Source: Maribacter aquimaris
Lineage (GTDB): Bacteria; Bacteroidota; Bacteroidia; Flavobacteriales; Flavobacteriaceae
DNA: 64,000 bases
Assembly (NCBI RefSeq): GCF_014596745.1
Contig: NZ_JABTCF010000004.1
Coordinates: 248,001 to 312,000, forward strand
Direction: 5' to 3'
Part shown: one piece after another, positions 27,250-36,560 of the stretch
Numbering within the stretch: position 1 is the first letter of the stretch
Layout: each line of letters opens with the position of its first letter
Program-made: the position numbers and the translations under genes
Notes under the pieces: generated by a model
The model's database searches: none
The model's input: the letters and a program-made list of their open reading frames with translations, nothing else
Told to the model about the DNA's origin: nothing

Positions 27250-28743
27250 TCAATAGACGGAAACAGTCAGTAATATCATGGTAGTGATCAATAGCATTAG
27301 GAAAAGTGGGAAAATAAATTTCAACCACTTATCAAAACCAATTTTAACAATCGCCAAAGCTGCCAGGATCAATCCAGTAGGATTGATTAAGTAAAACAAA
27401 CCAAGTCCATATTGATAGGTATCAACGATGATTTCCCTTCCTATACCTACGGTATCAGCCAATGGCGACATAATCGGCATTGTCAATACGGCCATTCCAG
27501 ATGAGGAGGGCATAAAAAAGGACAGCCCTCCATAAATGACAAGCATGACATTCGCAAATAGCCCTTTGCCCATGCCTTCGGTTATCGAACTTGCATGGAA
27601 TAAAATCGTATCGCTAATTAGTCCATCCTCCATTAAAATGGTCACACCCCTTGCGATACCCACAATAAATGCAACACTTAATAATTCCCCGGCACCTTTT
27701 GTAAACACCTCAACGAAGACATTTTCCTTTATTTTAGCAATAAAGCCAATAATAATGGCACCTACCAAAAATGTGGCGGTCATTTCCACAAACCACCAAT
27801 CAAGCATGGAAACACCGATGATCATAACCACAAAACACAATGAAAATATGACAAGAATGAGTCTCAGCCTATTTGTGAATTTTATGGTGGCACCCATTTC
27901 ATTTACCCCAAATAGCTTTTCCAAGGCTTCTTTTTGATCATAAATAATAGATTTTTTAGGGTCGGCCTTTACCCGATTGGCATACCGTATAATGTATAGA
28001 ATGGTAATTGTCAAACAAACAACCAACATAATGACACGATTGTCCAACCCTTCTGTCCAACTTATTCCAGCGGCATCAGAGGCAATGATCGTTGCAAAGG
28101 GATTTGTTGTTGAACACATCGACCCAATACCCGAACCAAGAAAAATGCATGCTAGTCCGACCATCGCATCATACCTTGCCGCGAGGAAAACAGGAATTAA
28201 TATCGGGTAGAATGCCATGGTTTCCTCCGCAAGTCCGAAGGTTGTACCCCCCGCTGCAATAAGTGTTGTCACCAAAATGATCAGTATGTACTCTTTCCCC
28301 TTAAGCATTTTTGCCATCCAGGCGATACCGGCATCGAACGCCCCCGTAAGATTCATCACACCGATCAAGCCTCCAATAACAAGGATGAGAAAAATGATGT
28401 CGGAAGCAGCGATTATTCCTTTAATTGGGGATTTCACCAAGGCAGCCAAGCCTTGGGGTTTGGACTCGACTTCCTTATAGGTATTGGGAATTCCTATAGG
28501 CTTATAAATATCCCCATTTATAAATTTTTCAATTGGGATTTTAATATCGAGTCCATCTAGGGTTTCCTGTGTTACGGGTAATTCGACATTCCCGTTTATA
28601 CTGGTTTTTGTAAATGTATTGCTTTGGGCATTGTAGGCTAGATTATCATATTGGCCCGCAGGCACCAACCAGGTTAAAACCGTTACAAATAGCGCTATAA
28701 GGATTAGGATGGTTTGGGCGGTTGGGAATTTCAGTTTTTTCAT
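27250..28743 (-). CDS. YfcC family membrane transporter
   Basis: About 497 residues from ATG 28743 (MKKLKFPTAQTILILIALFV); an upstream ATG at 28767 would add 8. The protein has about 12 membrane helices. Conserved phrases of the YfcC/DcuC-related group are TWLVPAGQYDN, GGLIGVMNLTGAFDAGI, GTTFGLAEETMAFYPILIP, SGIGSMCSTTNPFATIIASD and FFMPSSSGMAVLTMPIMSPL. It probably moves amino acids or peptide-derived carboxylates across the inner membrane. It is downstream of a TlpA-like gene with a 135-base gap, on the same strand. Confidence 0.88.
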   Translation of the reverse strand: MKKLKFPTAQTILILIALFVTVLTWLVPAGQYDNLAYNAQSNTFTKTSINGNVELPVTQETLDGLDIKIPIEKFINGDIYKPIGIPNTYKEVESKPQGLAALVKSPIKGIIAASDIIFLILVIGGLIGVMNLTGAFDAGIAWMAKMLKGKEYILIILVTTLIAAGGTTFGLAEETMAFYPILIPVFLAARYDAMVGLACIFLGSGIGSMCSTTNPFATIIASDAAGISWTEGLDNRVIMLVVCLTITILYIIRYANRVKADPKKSIIYDQKEALEKLFGVNEMGATIKFTNRLRLILVIFSLCFVVMIIGVSMLDWWFVEMTATFLVGAIIIGFIAKIKENVFVEVFTKGAGELLSVAFIVGIARGVTILMEDGLISDTILFHASSITEGMGKGLFANVMLVIYGGLSFFMPSSSGMAVLTMPIMSPLADTVGIGREIIVDTYQYGLGLFYLINPTGLILAALAIVKIGFDKWLKFIFPLFLMLLITTMILLTVSVY

Positions 28744-28902
28744 ATAAATTATCATTTTCATATCCATGTGGGCCTTACGATACTATATGGCAACAAATTC
28801 CGCCATATCCCTTTGGGAAAGGACCAATGTTTGAACCGATAGCCCTATCGGTCCAACGTCGATTTGAATTCCCAAAATAAAATGTCCGATCCATAAACAG
28901 GA

Positions 28903-30093
28903 CTAGGGTTTAACCATATAATTTTTCACCCAATCCTTTAAAGCCGATCCATGAATATTTTTTGCCACTACCACGCCCTGGGCATCAAGAATGAAATTGG
29001 CGGGAATGGTATGTACGCGTATCTTTTTTAGGATTGGGGTATCATCCCCCTGCAAATCGGATGCCTGCAACCAACGATCTGCCCCATCACGCACTACAGC
29101 ACGTTTCCATCCGGACTCGTTGCTTTCCAATCCGTAGGCAACAATCTGCAACCCTTGGTCATGGTATGCATCCCAAATAGGGACTAAAACCTCCCGGTTT
29201 TCCAATCGGCAAGGAGCACACCAAGATGCCCACAAGTCAATAATCGTAAGTTTATGGCCCAATTGGTCTTTGAGCGAAAGTGTATCCTTGGTTATCATGG
29301 GTAATTGTAGATCAGGAAATACATCCCCTACCAAAACCGGTAGATTAGCGGGTTCACTCTGTTTGCAAAGCTCTTCTACCCATGGGTGTTGGGGTTGTTC
29401 CTTTTTCCATTTGTTACATTGACGCACTAGAAATTCAGGCACACGTTCATAATCATCCTGTGGACTTACCCATCGTAACGCCACGAGAGCAGGTATAAGA
29501 TGACGCATACTATCTGCAAAGTTTATCAACTCGGTCTGGTATTGTAAAACCGAATGTTCCTTATCCATCAATTGCTTGCCATCTTCCACATGCCATTGCT
29601 TTCCTTCCAGATAGGTTTGATAAGCCTTTAGGTTGACATCCCTTAGTGCTAACAAGGCCCTGTTGATTTCTGAAGGATCTTCGATGGTAAAACTTTTTTG
29701 GAATTCATCGAAGTTGGCCGTGATTTCAAGTGGTTCTCCCGATTGCCATAGTATAGGCATATAGTTTGACCTGATCGGATCATCGGTATTTAAATAATTT
29801 GGGAACTTCCCAGGTTGATGCACTGCAATTTCCAACAATACGGGTTCTTTGAGTTTCGGTAAGTTGACAAATTCAAAACCACCATCAGGATTTACCACGG
29901 CAGAATCTATGACTTTCCCAAAATAGGAAGCAGCGACCTCCCGTAGGTTATTGGGTTGAATGAGGTAAAGCTTTGTACCCCCTTTTGCCACACCCTCCAA
30001 TTTTCCTGATATATCCGATGGGGAATTACACGCAAAAAGCGTAAAGGTCAATACGATAAGACCAAGAATGTTCTTGATGGGGATGGTTCTCAT
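28903..30093 (-). CDS. TlpA-like thiol-disulfide oxidoreductase lipoprotein
   Basis: 396 residues. Lipobox at Cys22 (TLFACNSPSD). The N-terminal half is a beta domain of the kind found before thioredoxins in Bacteroidota (DUF4369-like: GKLEGVAKGGTKLYLIQ) with helices between. The C-terminal thioredoxin domain has the active site WASWCAPC (Cys292, Cys295) and the cis-proline TIPANF. It should reduce or isomerise disulfides in the periplasm. A TACCTTTG -7 element lies 21 bases upstream of the start. Confidence 0.88.
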   Translation of the reverse strand: MRTIPIKNILGLIVLTFTLFACNSPSDISGKLEGVAKGGTKLYLIQPNNLREVAASYFGKVIDSAVVNPDGGFEFVNLPKLKEPVLLEIAVHQPGKFPNYLNTDDPIRSNYMPILWQSGEPLEITANFDEFQKSFTIEDPSEINRALLALRDVNLKAYQTYLEGKQWHVEDGKQLMDKEHSVLQYQTELINFADSMRHLIPALVALRWVSPQDDYERVPEFLVRQCNKWKKEQPQHPWVEELCKQSEPANLPVLVGDVFPDLQLPMITKDTLSLKDQLGHKLTIIDLWASWCAPCRLENREVLVPIWDAYHDQGLQIVAYGLESNESGWKRAVVRDGADRWLQASDLQGDDTPILKKIRVHTIPANFILDAQGVVVAKNIHGSALKDWVKNYMVKP

Positions 30094-30113
30094 TTCCGTT
30101 TAATTAAGGACAA

Positions 30114-30121
30114 CAAAGGTA
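30114..30121 (-). promoter_or_regulatory. Candidate -7 promoter element for the TlpA-like gene
   Basis: Minus-strand TACCTTTG matches TAnnTTTG, 21 bases upstream of the ATG at 30093. The nearest upstream TTG is 26 bases away, slightly more than usual. Confidence 0.45.
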
Positions 30122-30301
30122 AATAGTTCCTATTACCCTGTTCCCATCAAAATTAACAAATTCTTGAAATTTAAGGATATGGGACTTGGACATAACGTCT
30201 ATTTTAATCATCAGGAAAGTCAATATCCTAAACAATGGGAGTCCTACCACTTAACCAACCAATCCCGAATTTAAAACGATTCGCCAAACACCCCCTTTTT
30301 A

Positions 30302-31132
30302 TCAATCAAAAATATTGTCTTTGATGGCACTGGCCCCATTCCAAGGCCTAAAGTAGATCAATCCGTCTGTTTGCCCCATGATAGCGAATAAATCCTCGAT
30401 GTCTTCTGGGGTGTATTGGGATTTATGACACCTTGATGCTTCCTGTCCCAATTTCAAATTTTGCGCATCAAAAGGAATTCTATAGGTAAGAAATCTCTTT
30501 TGTGTAGTTTTCAGATTATCATTCATCCACTTAACCAAATCCGTTTTCAAATGTAGCCCCTTGTCCACAGCCTCATTGGGAAAGCCATAATAAAGGAGTT
30601 GTTGCAAGGACTCGGATGCTTCCCTCTGAAAAACTTCGGTAACGATATTACTGACAATACGATGGTCCGGATGTCCATATTGCCCTCCGGGTCCAAAGGT
30701 AATGACTACATCGGGCTGGTATTTTGTAAACAAGCTATCGATTTTGTCATCCAACGTATAGATGTTTTCCTTTAAGGCTAAATCCCCATCGATATAATCC
30801 AAAAATATCGGGGGATCAATGCCCAAGGTTTTTGTAACGCACAATGCCTCTTCCGATCGTACCTTAGCCAGTGCATCCCCGGCAGGGATATTGGCATGTG
30901 GCGTTACTCCCTTAGAACCGTCAGTTACAATAACCGAGTGAATATTTACACCTTCGTTGGCATATTTTGAAAGAATGGGGGAAATAACGATCTCATCATC
31001 CGGATGGGCGAATATGACCAGTAAGGACTTATCCTTATTACTTGCCAACCCGCTCTCCTGTTTTGTGCCGTTTTGTTCCTTGCAGGAAAACAACACAAGA
31101 ATCACACTAAGAATTAATAAAGGAATTTTCAA
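30302..31132 (-). CDS. PIG-L family deacetylase lipoprotein
   Basis: 276 residues. Lipobox at Cys17 (LVLFSCKEQ). The zinc site AHPDDE (42-47) and the second metal-binding segment GPGGQYGHPDHRIVS mark the PIG-L/LmbE family, which removes N-acetyl groups from GlcNAc-containing substrates. Export to the envelope suggests action on a polysaccharide, lipid-linked sugar or cell-wall fragment. It is monocistronic, with a 437-base gap upstream. Confidence 0.88.
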   Translation of the reverse strand: MKIPLLILSVILVLFSCKEQNGTKQESGLASNKDKSLLVIFAHPDDEIVISPILSKYANEGVNIHSVIVTDGSKGVTPHANIPAGDALAKVRSEEALCVTKTLGIDPPIFLDYIDGDLALKENIYTLDDKIDSLFTKYQPDVVITFGPGGQYGHPDHRIVSNIVTEVFQREASESLQQLLYYGFPNEAVDKGLHLKTDLVKWMNDNLKTTQKRFLTYRIPFDAQNLKLGQEASRCHKSQYTPEDIEDLFAIMGQTDGLIYFRPWNGASAIKDNIFD

Positions 31133-31569
31133 TTTATAGATTTTTGTTTCCGCTCAATTTCCCTGATGATCTTAGGTTCAATAGGAATCTGAACGTATTC
31201 GTAGTAAGTTTTTTGCGCAAAGACCAAGTTAACACATAAAGTTGAAAATAGTGTTCCGTAGCAAGGGTTTTTCCTGAGGAAAACCAGAAGTAACGAACAC
31301 TACATAAAGTGCTGTACAGCGGGTAATTCACAAAAATCAAATTTTTTATAATGTCGTATTTAAATGTAGGGTATGGTGTATTATGGACAATGCTAACCTA
31401 TCAACCATATGGGGGAAGAATGCACTTTTTTTTTGCATGCCGCAAAAAAGCACAAGTACTTAAATATAACCATTTATTCCCTTTACACCTTTACCATCCA
31501 TAGAGTTTAACAAAACAACGAAAGGTTATCAAAGGTTGAGGAACTACGCCCGAAATCGTTTGGAAAGTA
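31133..31569. other. Intergenic region with two hairpins, no gene
   Basis: A 68-codon minus-strand frame (31134-31340) has no coding look and is not accepted. Two hairpins occur: 31249-31302 (annotated separately) and CTTTTTTTTTGC/GCAAAAAAG at 31425-31450. Confidence 0.45.
31249..31302. repeat. Long imperfect inverted repeat
   Basis: Outer arms TAGTGTTC and GAACACTA (8 bp perfect) enclose an inner stem GGTTTTTCC/GGAAAACC with a TGA loop. The middle pairs imperfectly. It could be a palindromic repeat, an mRNA structure in the PIG-L leader or an operator. Confidence 0.4.
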
Positions 31570-32586
31570 TTACAGGGTGGCGTTTTCTTTCAACGTCACC
31601 CGTTTCTCGGAGGTATCGAGTTCCACTTCAATACCGACAGGCAAAGTGCATAGATTTTTGTCATGCCCAAATGGAAAATCATATAAAATCGGGATATTCA
31701 AATCTAATAACCGATCTTTTAAGGTCTCCATCAAACTCAATGAAACATCGCCTTTCCCTGGATTACAGTCGGCAAATTCACCCAAAATGATCCCACTCGC
31801 CTTTTTAAGGTTATTCGCTTGCCGAAGTTGGGTCAGCATTCTATCGACTTTGCGTGGTTTTTCACCAACATCCTCTATAAAAACCAATTTATCCGTAAAA
31901 TCGTTATCATAACCTGTGCCTGATAAAGCGGCTAACAGACTGAGGTTACCACCGATCAATTTTCCTGTGGCTTTCCCTTCGGCAAGGGTTATCGTTTTTT
32001 CGGTTCCATCTATACTATGGCCCGCCCCTCCATCGAATACAATCGCCTTGACATGTTCTTTATTGAAGTTGGTAAAATCCCAGGCACCGATAGGGCCATG
32101 AAGACCAACCAATCCGGTTTTACGGTATATGGCGTTTATTAGGGCGGTAATATCGCTGAAACCGATCAGTATTTTCGGGTTTTCCTTAACCAAATCATAA
32201 TCAATAAGGGGTAACAATCTATTGCAACCGTCGCCACCTCGAACGCACCATACCGCTTTGGTCCTTGTATCGGCAAAGGCCGCATGTAAATCTTCCAATC
32301 TTTGTTTATCGGTCCCGGCCATATATCCTCTTTTGGCCCTTATGTTTTTGGACAGCTTGACTTTAAGCCCTAAGTCCTCAAGGTTTTTGACTGCCAATGC
32401 TATCTTTTCGTCATTCACCGGACCTCCTGGAGCGATTAAGGTAACCACATCCCCTTTTCTGAGCTTTTTGGGTTTAATCGTTTTATGATTTTCACCTGTA
32501 ATTACTGAATTCGCCTTCAATTTTGAAGCGGTGAACATGGCCGTCGTCCCTATTGCCAATGTTCTTAAAAATGGTCGTCTTTTCAT
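31570..32586 (-). CDS. LD-carboxypeptidase (S66 family) with Tat-type signal
   Basis: 338 residues. The N-terminus MKRRPFLRTLAIGTTAM has a twin-arginine motif and hydrophobic core, so export may use the Tat pathway. The S66 catalytic set is present: Ser in GFSDITAL, Glu in FIEDVGE and His in FPFGHDKN, with RGGDGCNRLLPLIDYD as the family marker. It cleaves the terminal D-Ala from the murein tetrapeptide (between the L-centre of the third residue and D-Ala), for peptidoglycan recycling or remodelling. E. coli LdcA is cytoplasmic; here a signal peptide places it in the envelope. Confidence 0.9.
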   Translation of the reverse strand: MKRRPFLRTLAIGTTAMFTASKLKANSVITGENHKTIKPKKLRKGDVVTLIAPGGPVNDEKIALAVKNLEDLGLKVKLSKNIRAKRGYMAGTDKQRLEDLHAAFADTRTKAVWCVRGGDGCNRLLPLIDYDLVKENPKILIGFSDITALINAIYRKTGLVGLHGPIGAWDFTNFNKEHVKAIVFDGGAGHSIDGTEKTITLAEGKATGKLIGGNLSLLAALSGTGYDNDFTDKLVFIEDVGEKPRKVDRMLTQLRQANNLKKASGIILGEFADCNPGKGDVSLSLMETLKDRLLDLNIPILYDFPFGHDKNLCTLPVGIEVELDTSEKRVTLKENATL

Positions 32587-32726
32587 CGTTATAATTTCTT
32601 GAAATAGTGTAATGTCATGAATTGCCGGAAGGCAAACGTTGGGCTTGGGTCCACGCCCATAGCTTTTTGTTTTGTACTGATCTTCATAATTACAAATTTA
32701 GGCCGGGATTGATTTTACATTTATTC

Positions 32727-33113
32727 CTATCCGAAAAAGAAAGTGTGTAAATACCTTCCTGGGAAAAATGTAAATCCTCCTGCTATTATTATTGCCCCGA
32801 AGTATAATAGAATCATTTTTCGTTTATGGGACTTAACATTTCCTTTCTTAATAGCCCAATAAGCAGTGGGGACAGTGTAGATTGTCAAAAAACTAAAACT
32901 GTGGATATAACCAAAATGATTTAAGACCCTAGGTCCAACTTCAGCAGGCATAAACAGGGTTATACCAGCGGTTATCAGCATAAGGACCATATATAACCTT
33001 CCTAAATAAACATGTTTTCTTGATCCCTTTTTTATAATCAACAAAACGGTCCCAATAACAAAAGCAGGAACTACTGTCGCTAAATGGAAATACATCAAAT
33101 CAATATAATTCAT
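32727..33113 (-). CDS. DUF2306 family membrane protein
   Basis: 128 residues with four predicted membrane helices. The sequence HLATVVPAFVIGTVLLI, then KGSRKHVYLGRLYMVLM and HSFSFLTIYTVPTAYWAIKKG, plus a KSHKRKMI loop, match the DUF2306 pattern, with conserved histidines in helices that could bind heme or metal. The function is unknown. It is monocistronic, between the LD-carboxypeptidase and the stress cassette. Confidence 0.75.
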   Translation of the reverse strand: MNYIDLMYFHLATVVPAFVIGTVLLIIKKGSRKHVYLGRLYMVLMLITAGITLFMPAEVGPRVLNHFGYIHSFSFLTIYTVPTAYWAIKKGNVKSHKRKMILLYFGAIIIAGGFTFFPGRYLHTFFFG

Positions 33114-33386
33114 TTGTTTTATTAAATATTATTCCATTTTGGTTTTTTCAGAAAGGGATGATACTATATATCGCAACAAGTTACACCATTTCTTTTTTTA
33201 GAAATAATCCATTATTAAAATTTTCAGTACCGGAAACCCCATAAAAAAACATTCCGTTTCATTCCCCGTTTTAGGCAAGCCTTAATTTTCCACGGCAACA
33301 ATTTGTCGTATTGCGTCAATCGAACCCGACATATCGGGGGATATTTGTAGTAAGAAAATCGAGTATTAACTTTTAAATATTATCAT

Positions 33387-33719
33387 ATGAACGACAATGG
33401 AAATACATTATTGGGCGTCTTGGCCGGAACAGCAATAGGAGCCGCATTAGGAATTCTTTTTGCTCCCGACAAAGGCTCGGCAACACGAAAAAGAATAGCG
33501 GAACAAGCGGAAGCTACCCGGGATTCCATCGCAGAATCCACTATGGATTTAAGGGATAAGGCAGCCACTACGGTGGCCTCCAAACGTGAGACCCTAGACC
33601 ACCAATTGGAAAGCATCGTCTCTGACGTAAGCCATAAGACCGAGGATGTCATTACCACCTTGGAAAAAAAATTGGCAGACCTTAAATCAAAGAATAAGAA
33701 ACTACAGAAAACATCGTAA
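33387..33719 (+). CDS. YtxH domain protein (cassette copy 1)
   Basis: 110 residues. A glycine-zipper membrane segment at about 6-24 (LLGVLAGTAIGAALGILFA) is followed by PDKGSATRKRI, the YtxH signature, and then a long charged coiled coil to the C-terminus. YtxH proteins of Gram-positive and Bacteroidota bacteria are general-stress membrane proteins. The stop overlaps the next start (TAATG). A paralogous copy lies at 63412-63741. Confidence 0.85.
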   Translation: MNDNGNTLLGVLAGTAIGAALGILFAPDKGSATRKRIAEQAEATRDSIAESTMDLRDKAATTVASKRETLDHQLESIVSDVSHKTEDVITTLEKKLADLKSKNKKLQKTS

Positions 33720-34066
33720 TGGGCATTATCGAAGCATTGGACAATACCAGTACTGCCGCCGTGGATAAAGGAGAGGCCTATATAAAGACCACCAAGAAAT
33801 ACTACGAACTAAAAGTATTTCAACAACTGGCGCTTCTTTCGGTTACGGGATGCAAATTGGCCCTCTATTTTGGTCTTTGCATCTTGGGCCTCATCTTCTT
33901 AGCGGTTGCAGGCGCTTCAGCGATCGGTGATTATTTTGATAATGCATCCATAGGATACCTTATAGTCTCCGCAGCGTTCTTTGCCCTTATCGGTATCATC
34001 TACTTGGTTAGGCACCGAATTGAAAAATTGATACTATATAAACTCTCAGAAAACTTTTTTGACTAA
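33719..34066 (+). CDS. Small membrane protein, holin-superfamily-like (cassette copy 1)
   Basis: 115 residues. A cytosolic amphipathic N-terminus (about 1-45) with YYELKVFQQLALLS is followed by two membrane helices (about 48-70 and 77-97) and a short basic C-terminus ending LSENFFD. The pattern resembles proteins annotated as phage holin family or Act-type envelope proteins, common beside YtxH in Bacteroidota. A real lysis role is unlikely because no phage genes are near. It overlaps both neighbours by one base. The paralog is at 63062-63406 (ending KYYFE). Confidence 0.7.
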   Translation: MGIIEALDNTSTAAVDKGEAYIKTTKKYYELKVFQQLALLSVTGCKLALYFGLCILGLIFLAVAGASAIGDYFDNASIGYLIVSAAFFALIGIIYLVRHRIEKLILYKLSENFFD

Positions 34067-34272
34067 TGGACAGAAGACCCTACCACTCCCTAAAGGAAAT
34101 AAAACTGGAACTTCAAACTTTGAATCTTGAGCGAAAAATCCAGATGGAAGAATTAAAGTTGACCAAACATCAGATCAAAGAAGACCTGCAGCCGATCAAT
34201 TGGATTGCGACGCTCTTCAAAGGGGTTAAGAAATACGGTGCCCTAATACTCCTTAAAAAGATGTTACGCTGA
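34066..34272 (+). CDS. Short helical protein, DUF6327-like (cassette copy 1)
   Basis: 68 residues. It begins SLKEIKLELQTLNLERKIQ-like: a Ser-Leu-Lys-Glu-Ile helix rich in Leu, Glu and Lys, then LKLTKHQIKEDLQPI and a C-terminal basic amphipathic helix. It matches the paralog at 62744-62971 (SFTEIDKQLKILHLQREIDL). The family name is tentative. It is the last gene of the overlapping three-gene cassette and probably binds the other two proteins or the membrane. Confidence 0.65.
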   Translation: MDRRPYHSLKEIKLELQTLNLERKIQMEELKLTKHQIKEDLQPINWIATLFKGVKKYGALILLKKMLR

Positions 34273-34365
34273 TTATAGATTGCCTATTACCCGAATGCCA
34301 ATGAATATAGGATGATGTCATCCGACTTTTAAAATCCAACATATTAAAACAAACATATACTACCC

Positions 34366-35241
34366 ATGAATTTAAGAATAGGTGAAGCCTGGAATAAAAT
34401 GATCGACCGTATTGAAGGTTGGGTAGACCAATTGATTATAAGTCTGCCGAATATCATTATTGCGGTCATGGTATTCATTCTAGCCATAATCCTATCCAAA
34501 TACATTAGCAGACTATCCCTTAAATTATTGGGTAAAAGTAAATTACAACCGTCTATGCGGCAAGTAATCTCGAAATTGGTTTCGGTATTCGTTATCTTGA
34601 TGGGACTGTTTTTAATCTTGGGCATCTTGGATTTGAGCAAAACCTTGAACACCATCCTTACCGGTGCCGGGGTTGCTGGGTTAGCGGTAGGACTAGCGCT
34701 TCAAGGGGCATTGGCAAACACCTATTCCGGTATCGTTTTATCATATGTCAAACATTTGAAATTCGGTGATTGGATCCAAAGCAACAATTACTCCGGTGAA
34801 ATCGTTGATATTGACCTCCGTTCGGTGACCATCAAGGAAATCGATAACAATCTGGTCTATATTCCCAATAAATTGGTATTGGAAAACCCGATTAAGAACT
34901 TTTCATCAACAGCACAGTCACGGGTAATCCTTGATTGTGGGGTAGCGTACTCCTCTGATCTTGAATTTGTTCGGAAATTGGTCATACAAACCATTGTGGA
35001 AAATTTCAAAGCGGTGGAAACAAGTAAAGAGGTCATCTTCCTCTACACGGCATTCGGTGACAGTTCCATCAACTTTCAAACACGGTTTTGGATCGATTCC
35101 ACATCCGGACTCGAGGTCCTAAAGGAAAAGACCAATGCCATTATCGCCATTAAAAAAGCCTTTGATGCCAACGACATCAATATACCTTTCCCGATACGAA
35201 CATTGGATTTCCCAAAGTCAATCGAAATCGCAGGAAACTAA
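34366..35241 (+). CDS. Small-conductance mechanosensitive channel (MscS family)
   Basis: 291 residues. Three membrane helices: about 23-45, 63-85 and 92-120. The third, pore-lining helix carries the glycine/alanine pattern GAGVAGLAVGLALQGALANT of MscS TM3. A beta domain (GDWIQSNNYSGEIVDIDLRSVTI) and a C-terminal alpha/beta domain follow. It opens under membrane tension to release solutes during osmotic downshock. It lies 93 bases after the cassette and before the DUF2383-type gene, which fits an osmotic and envelope-stress region. Confidence 0.92.
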   Translation: MNLRIGEAWNKMIDRIEGWVDQLIISLPNIIIAVMVFILAIILSKYISRLSLKLLGKSKLQPSMRQVISKLVSVFVILMGLFLILGILDLSKTLNTILTGAGVAGLAVGLALQGALANTYSGIVLSYVKHLKFGDWIQSNNYSGEIVDIDLRSVTIKEIDNNLVYIPNKLVLENPIKNFSSTAQSRVILDCGVAYSSDLEFVRKLVIQTIVENFKAVETSKEVIFLYTAFGDSSINFQTRFWIDSTSGLEVLKEKTNAIIAIKKAFDANDINIPFPIRTLDFPKSIEIAGN

Positions 35242-35369
35242 TCCATTCTATTTCAAAAATGCTATAACCATGGGGCTTTAACAGCTACATTGCTATGGCC
35301 ATGATTACCCTATGGATGTTAAAAAGGAACCATCCGAAAAAATACCTTGCTAATTTAAACAATAACAAA

Positions 35370-35819
35370 ATGAGTACATACACAGAAACTATTGGAGAAA
35401 AATTAAACAACCTATTGGAAAAAACCTACGATGCCGAAAAAGGCTATAAAAAAGCTGCGGAAAACACAGAGCATCCTTTGCTTAAACCTTATTTCGAAAG
35501 ACGGAGTAAAGAACGTACCGATTTTAAGCAGGCCATAAAAACAGAAATCAAACAATTTGGCCAAAACCCGGAAACGGAAGGAAGCCTTACGGGAAAAGTA
35601 CACCGCACCTGGATGGACACCAAAGCGTTGTTCGCTAGCGACAAGGCTGAGGCCATGTTGGAAGAATCGATTCGAGGTGAGAAATCCGCCGTAGATGAGT
35701 ATAAGGAGCTTTTGAGTGATACACAGTTACCCCCGAGTACGGCCATAATGCTCAAGGACCAAATGAACCGTATCGCTTATGACCTAAGTACGATAAAGAC
35801 GCTTGAAAATCTATCGTAA
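35370..35819 (+). CDS. PA2169/DUF2383-type four-helix-bundle protein
   Basis: 149 residues from ATG 35370 (MSTYTETIGEKLNNLLEKTYDAEKGYKKA, shown by its start MSTYTETIGEK). An in-frame ATG at 35295 would only add non-conserved residues. The fold is a ferritin-like helical bundle: repeated helices with Glu, His and Tyr (HPLLKPYFERRSKER; MLEESIRGEKSAVDEYKELL). Members are stress-associated and of unknown reaction; metal binding is possible. A very strong terminator follows 15 bases after the stop. Confidence 0.8.
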   Translation: MSTYTETIGEKLNNLLEKTYDAEKGYKKAAENTEHPLLKPYFERRSKERTDFKQAIKTEIKQFGQNPETEGSLTGKVHRTWMDTKALFASDKAEAMLEESIRGEKSAVDEYKELLSDTQLPPSTAIMLKDQMNRIAYDLSTIKTLENLS

Positions 35820-35834
35820 GACGCAATCCCATAG

Positions 35835-35870
35835 AACAAAAAAGGATGCCTTGGGGCATCCTTTTTTGTT
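35835..35870 (+). terminator. Rho-independent terminator after the DUF2383 gene
   Basis: A perfect 16-bp stem (AACAAAAAAGGATGCC with its complement), TTGG loop and T-run. It is symmetrical, so it could stop both strands. Confidence 0.85.
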
Positions 35871-36110
35871 ACCGTAAGCAGGGAAAGTCGTAGGAATGGG
35901 AACGATACCTCCAACCTTCCTTGAGACGATTCCTTTCTTTTAGGATGACGATCATCAAAGAAATCCCTAATCAGGGCAAAAAAAGGGAACGAAAACATAA
36001 AACGTTAATAATCAAACCGATTGCGTCAACCGTTATTCCTGAATGTCATCATCTTTGTACCAAGGAAGTTGATAAGGCATCAACACCTTTTAACCTTTAA
36101 ATCACTTAAT

Positions 36111-36272
36111 ATGTTACGTTGGACAGTTACTTTTATCATATTGGCTATCATTGCCGCAGTATTCGGATTTGGTGGAATCGCAGCCGGCGCTGCCAGTATC
36201 GCCAAAATCTTATTTTTCGTTTTTATCATCCTCTTTATCATCTCATTGATTACAGGAAGAAAAAAAGTATAA
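36111..36272 (+). CDS. DUF1328 family small membrane protein
   Basis: 53 residues from ATG 36111; a longer frame from 36021 adds non-conserved residues. Two closely spaced membrane helices: [19 protein letters not shown] and [19 protein letters not shown], then a basic end GRKKV. This is the DUF1328 (YtjA-like) pattern, small stress-induced membrane proteins of unknown function. It belongs to the stress region and is followed by a small lipoprotein. Confidence 0.85.
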   Translation: MLRWTVTFIILAIIAAVFGFGGIAAGAASIAKILFFVFIILFIISLITGRKKV

Positions 36273-36340
36273 ACAGAACAACCTTTATATTGGTTCAAGG
36301 TTAACGATGTAACCAATAAGCGAACTTAAAACCATTTATT

Positions 36341-36529
36341 ATGAAGAAATTACCTATATATTTATTATTTGCATTTTTCACAGTTTCATTTGCTACCCTG
36401 ACAAGTTGTAGGGAAGAGAAATCGGCCAAAGAAAAAGTAGAGGAAGGCGTTGAAGATATTGGAGACGGCATTGAAGAAGGCGTTGAGGAAGTCGAGGATG
36501 AGATCGACGATGCCACAGACGACAATTAA
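36341..36529 (+). CDS. Small acidic lipoprotein
   Basis: 62 residues. A signal peptide (MKKLPIYLLFAFFTVSFATLTSC) ends at Cys23. The mature part is only about 40 residues of charged, Glu- and Asp-rich helix (EKVEEGVEDIGDGIEEGVEE). The regular spacing of valine, isoleucine and glycine suggests an amphipathic helix. There is no known family. It lies between a DUF1328 gene and an AraC regulator, with its own terminator. Confidence 0.75.
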   Translation: MKKLPIYLLFAFFTVSFATLTSCREEKSAKEKVEEGVEDIGDGIEEGVEEVEDEIDDATDDN

Positions 36530-36560
36530 CAACTACCGGTTTTATAGTAGGAACAGTTGC

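Noticed and set aside
31134-31340. 68-codon minus-strand frame upstream of the PIG-L gene
   Set aside because: No signal peptide or family pattern, composition unlike neighbouring genes, and it covers the inverted repeat; best read as chance.
33719-34066. Phage holin as evidence for a prophage
   Set aside because: No other phage gene is present and the protein lies in a conserved YtxH stress cassette, twice in this window.
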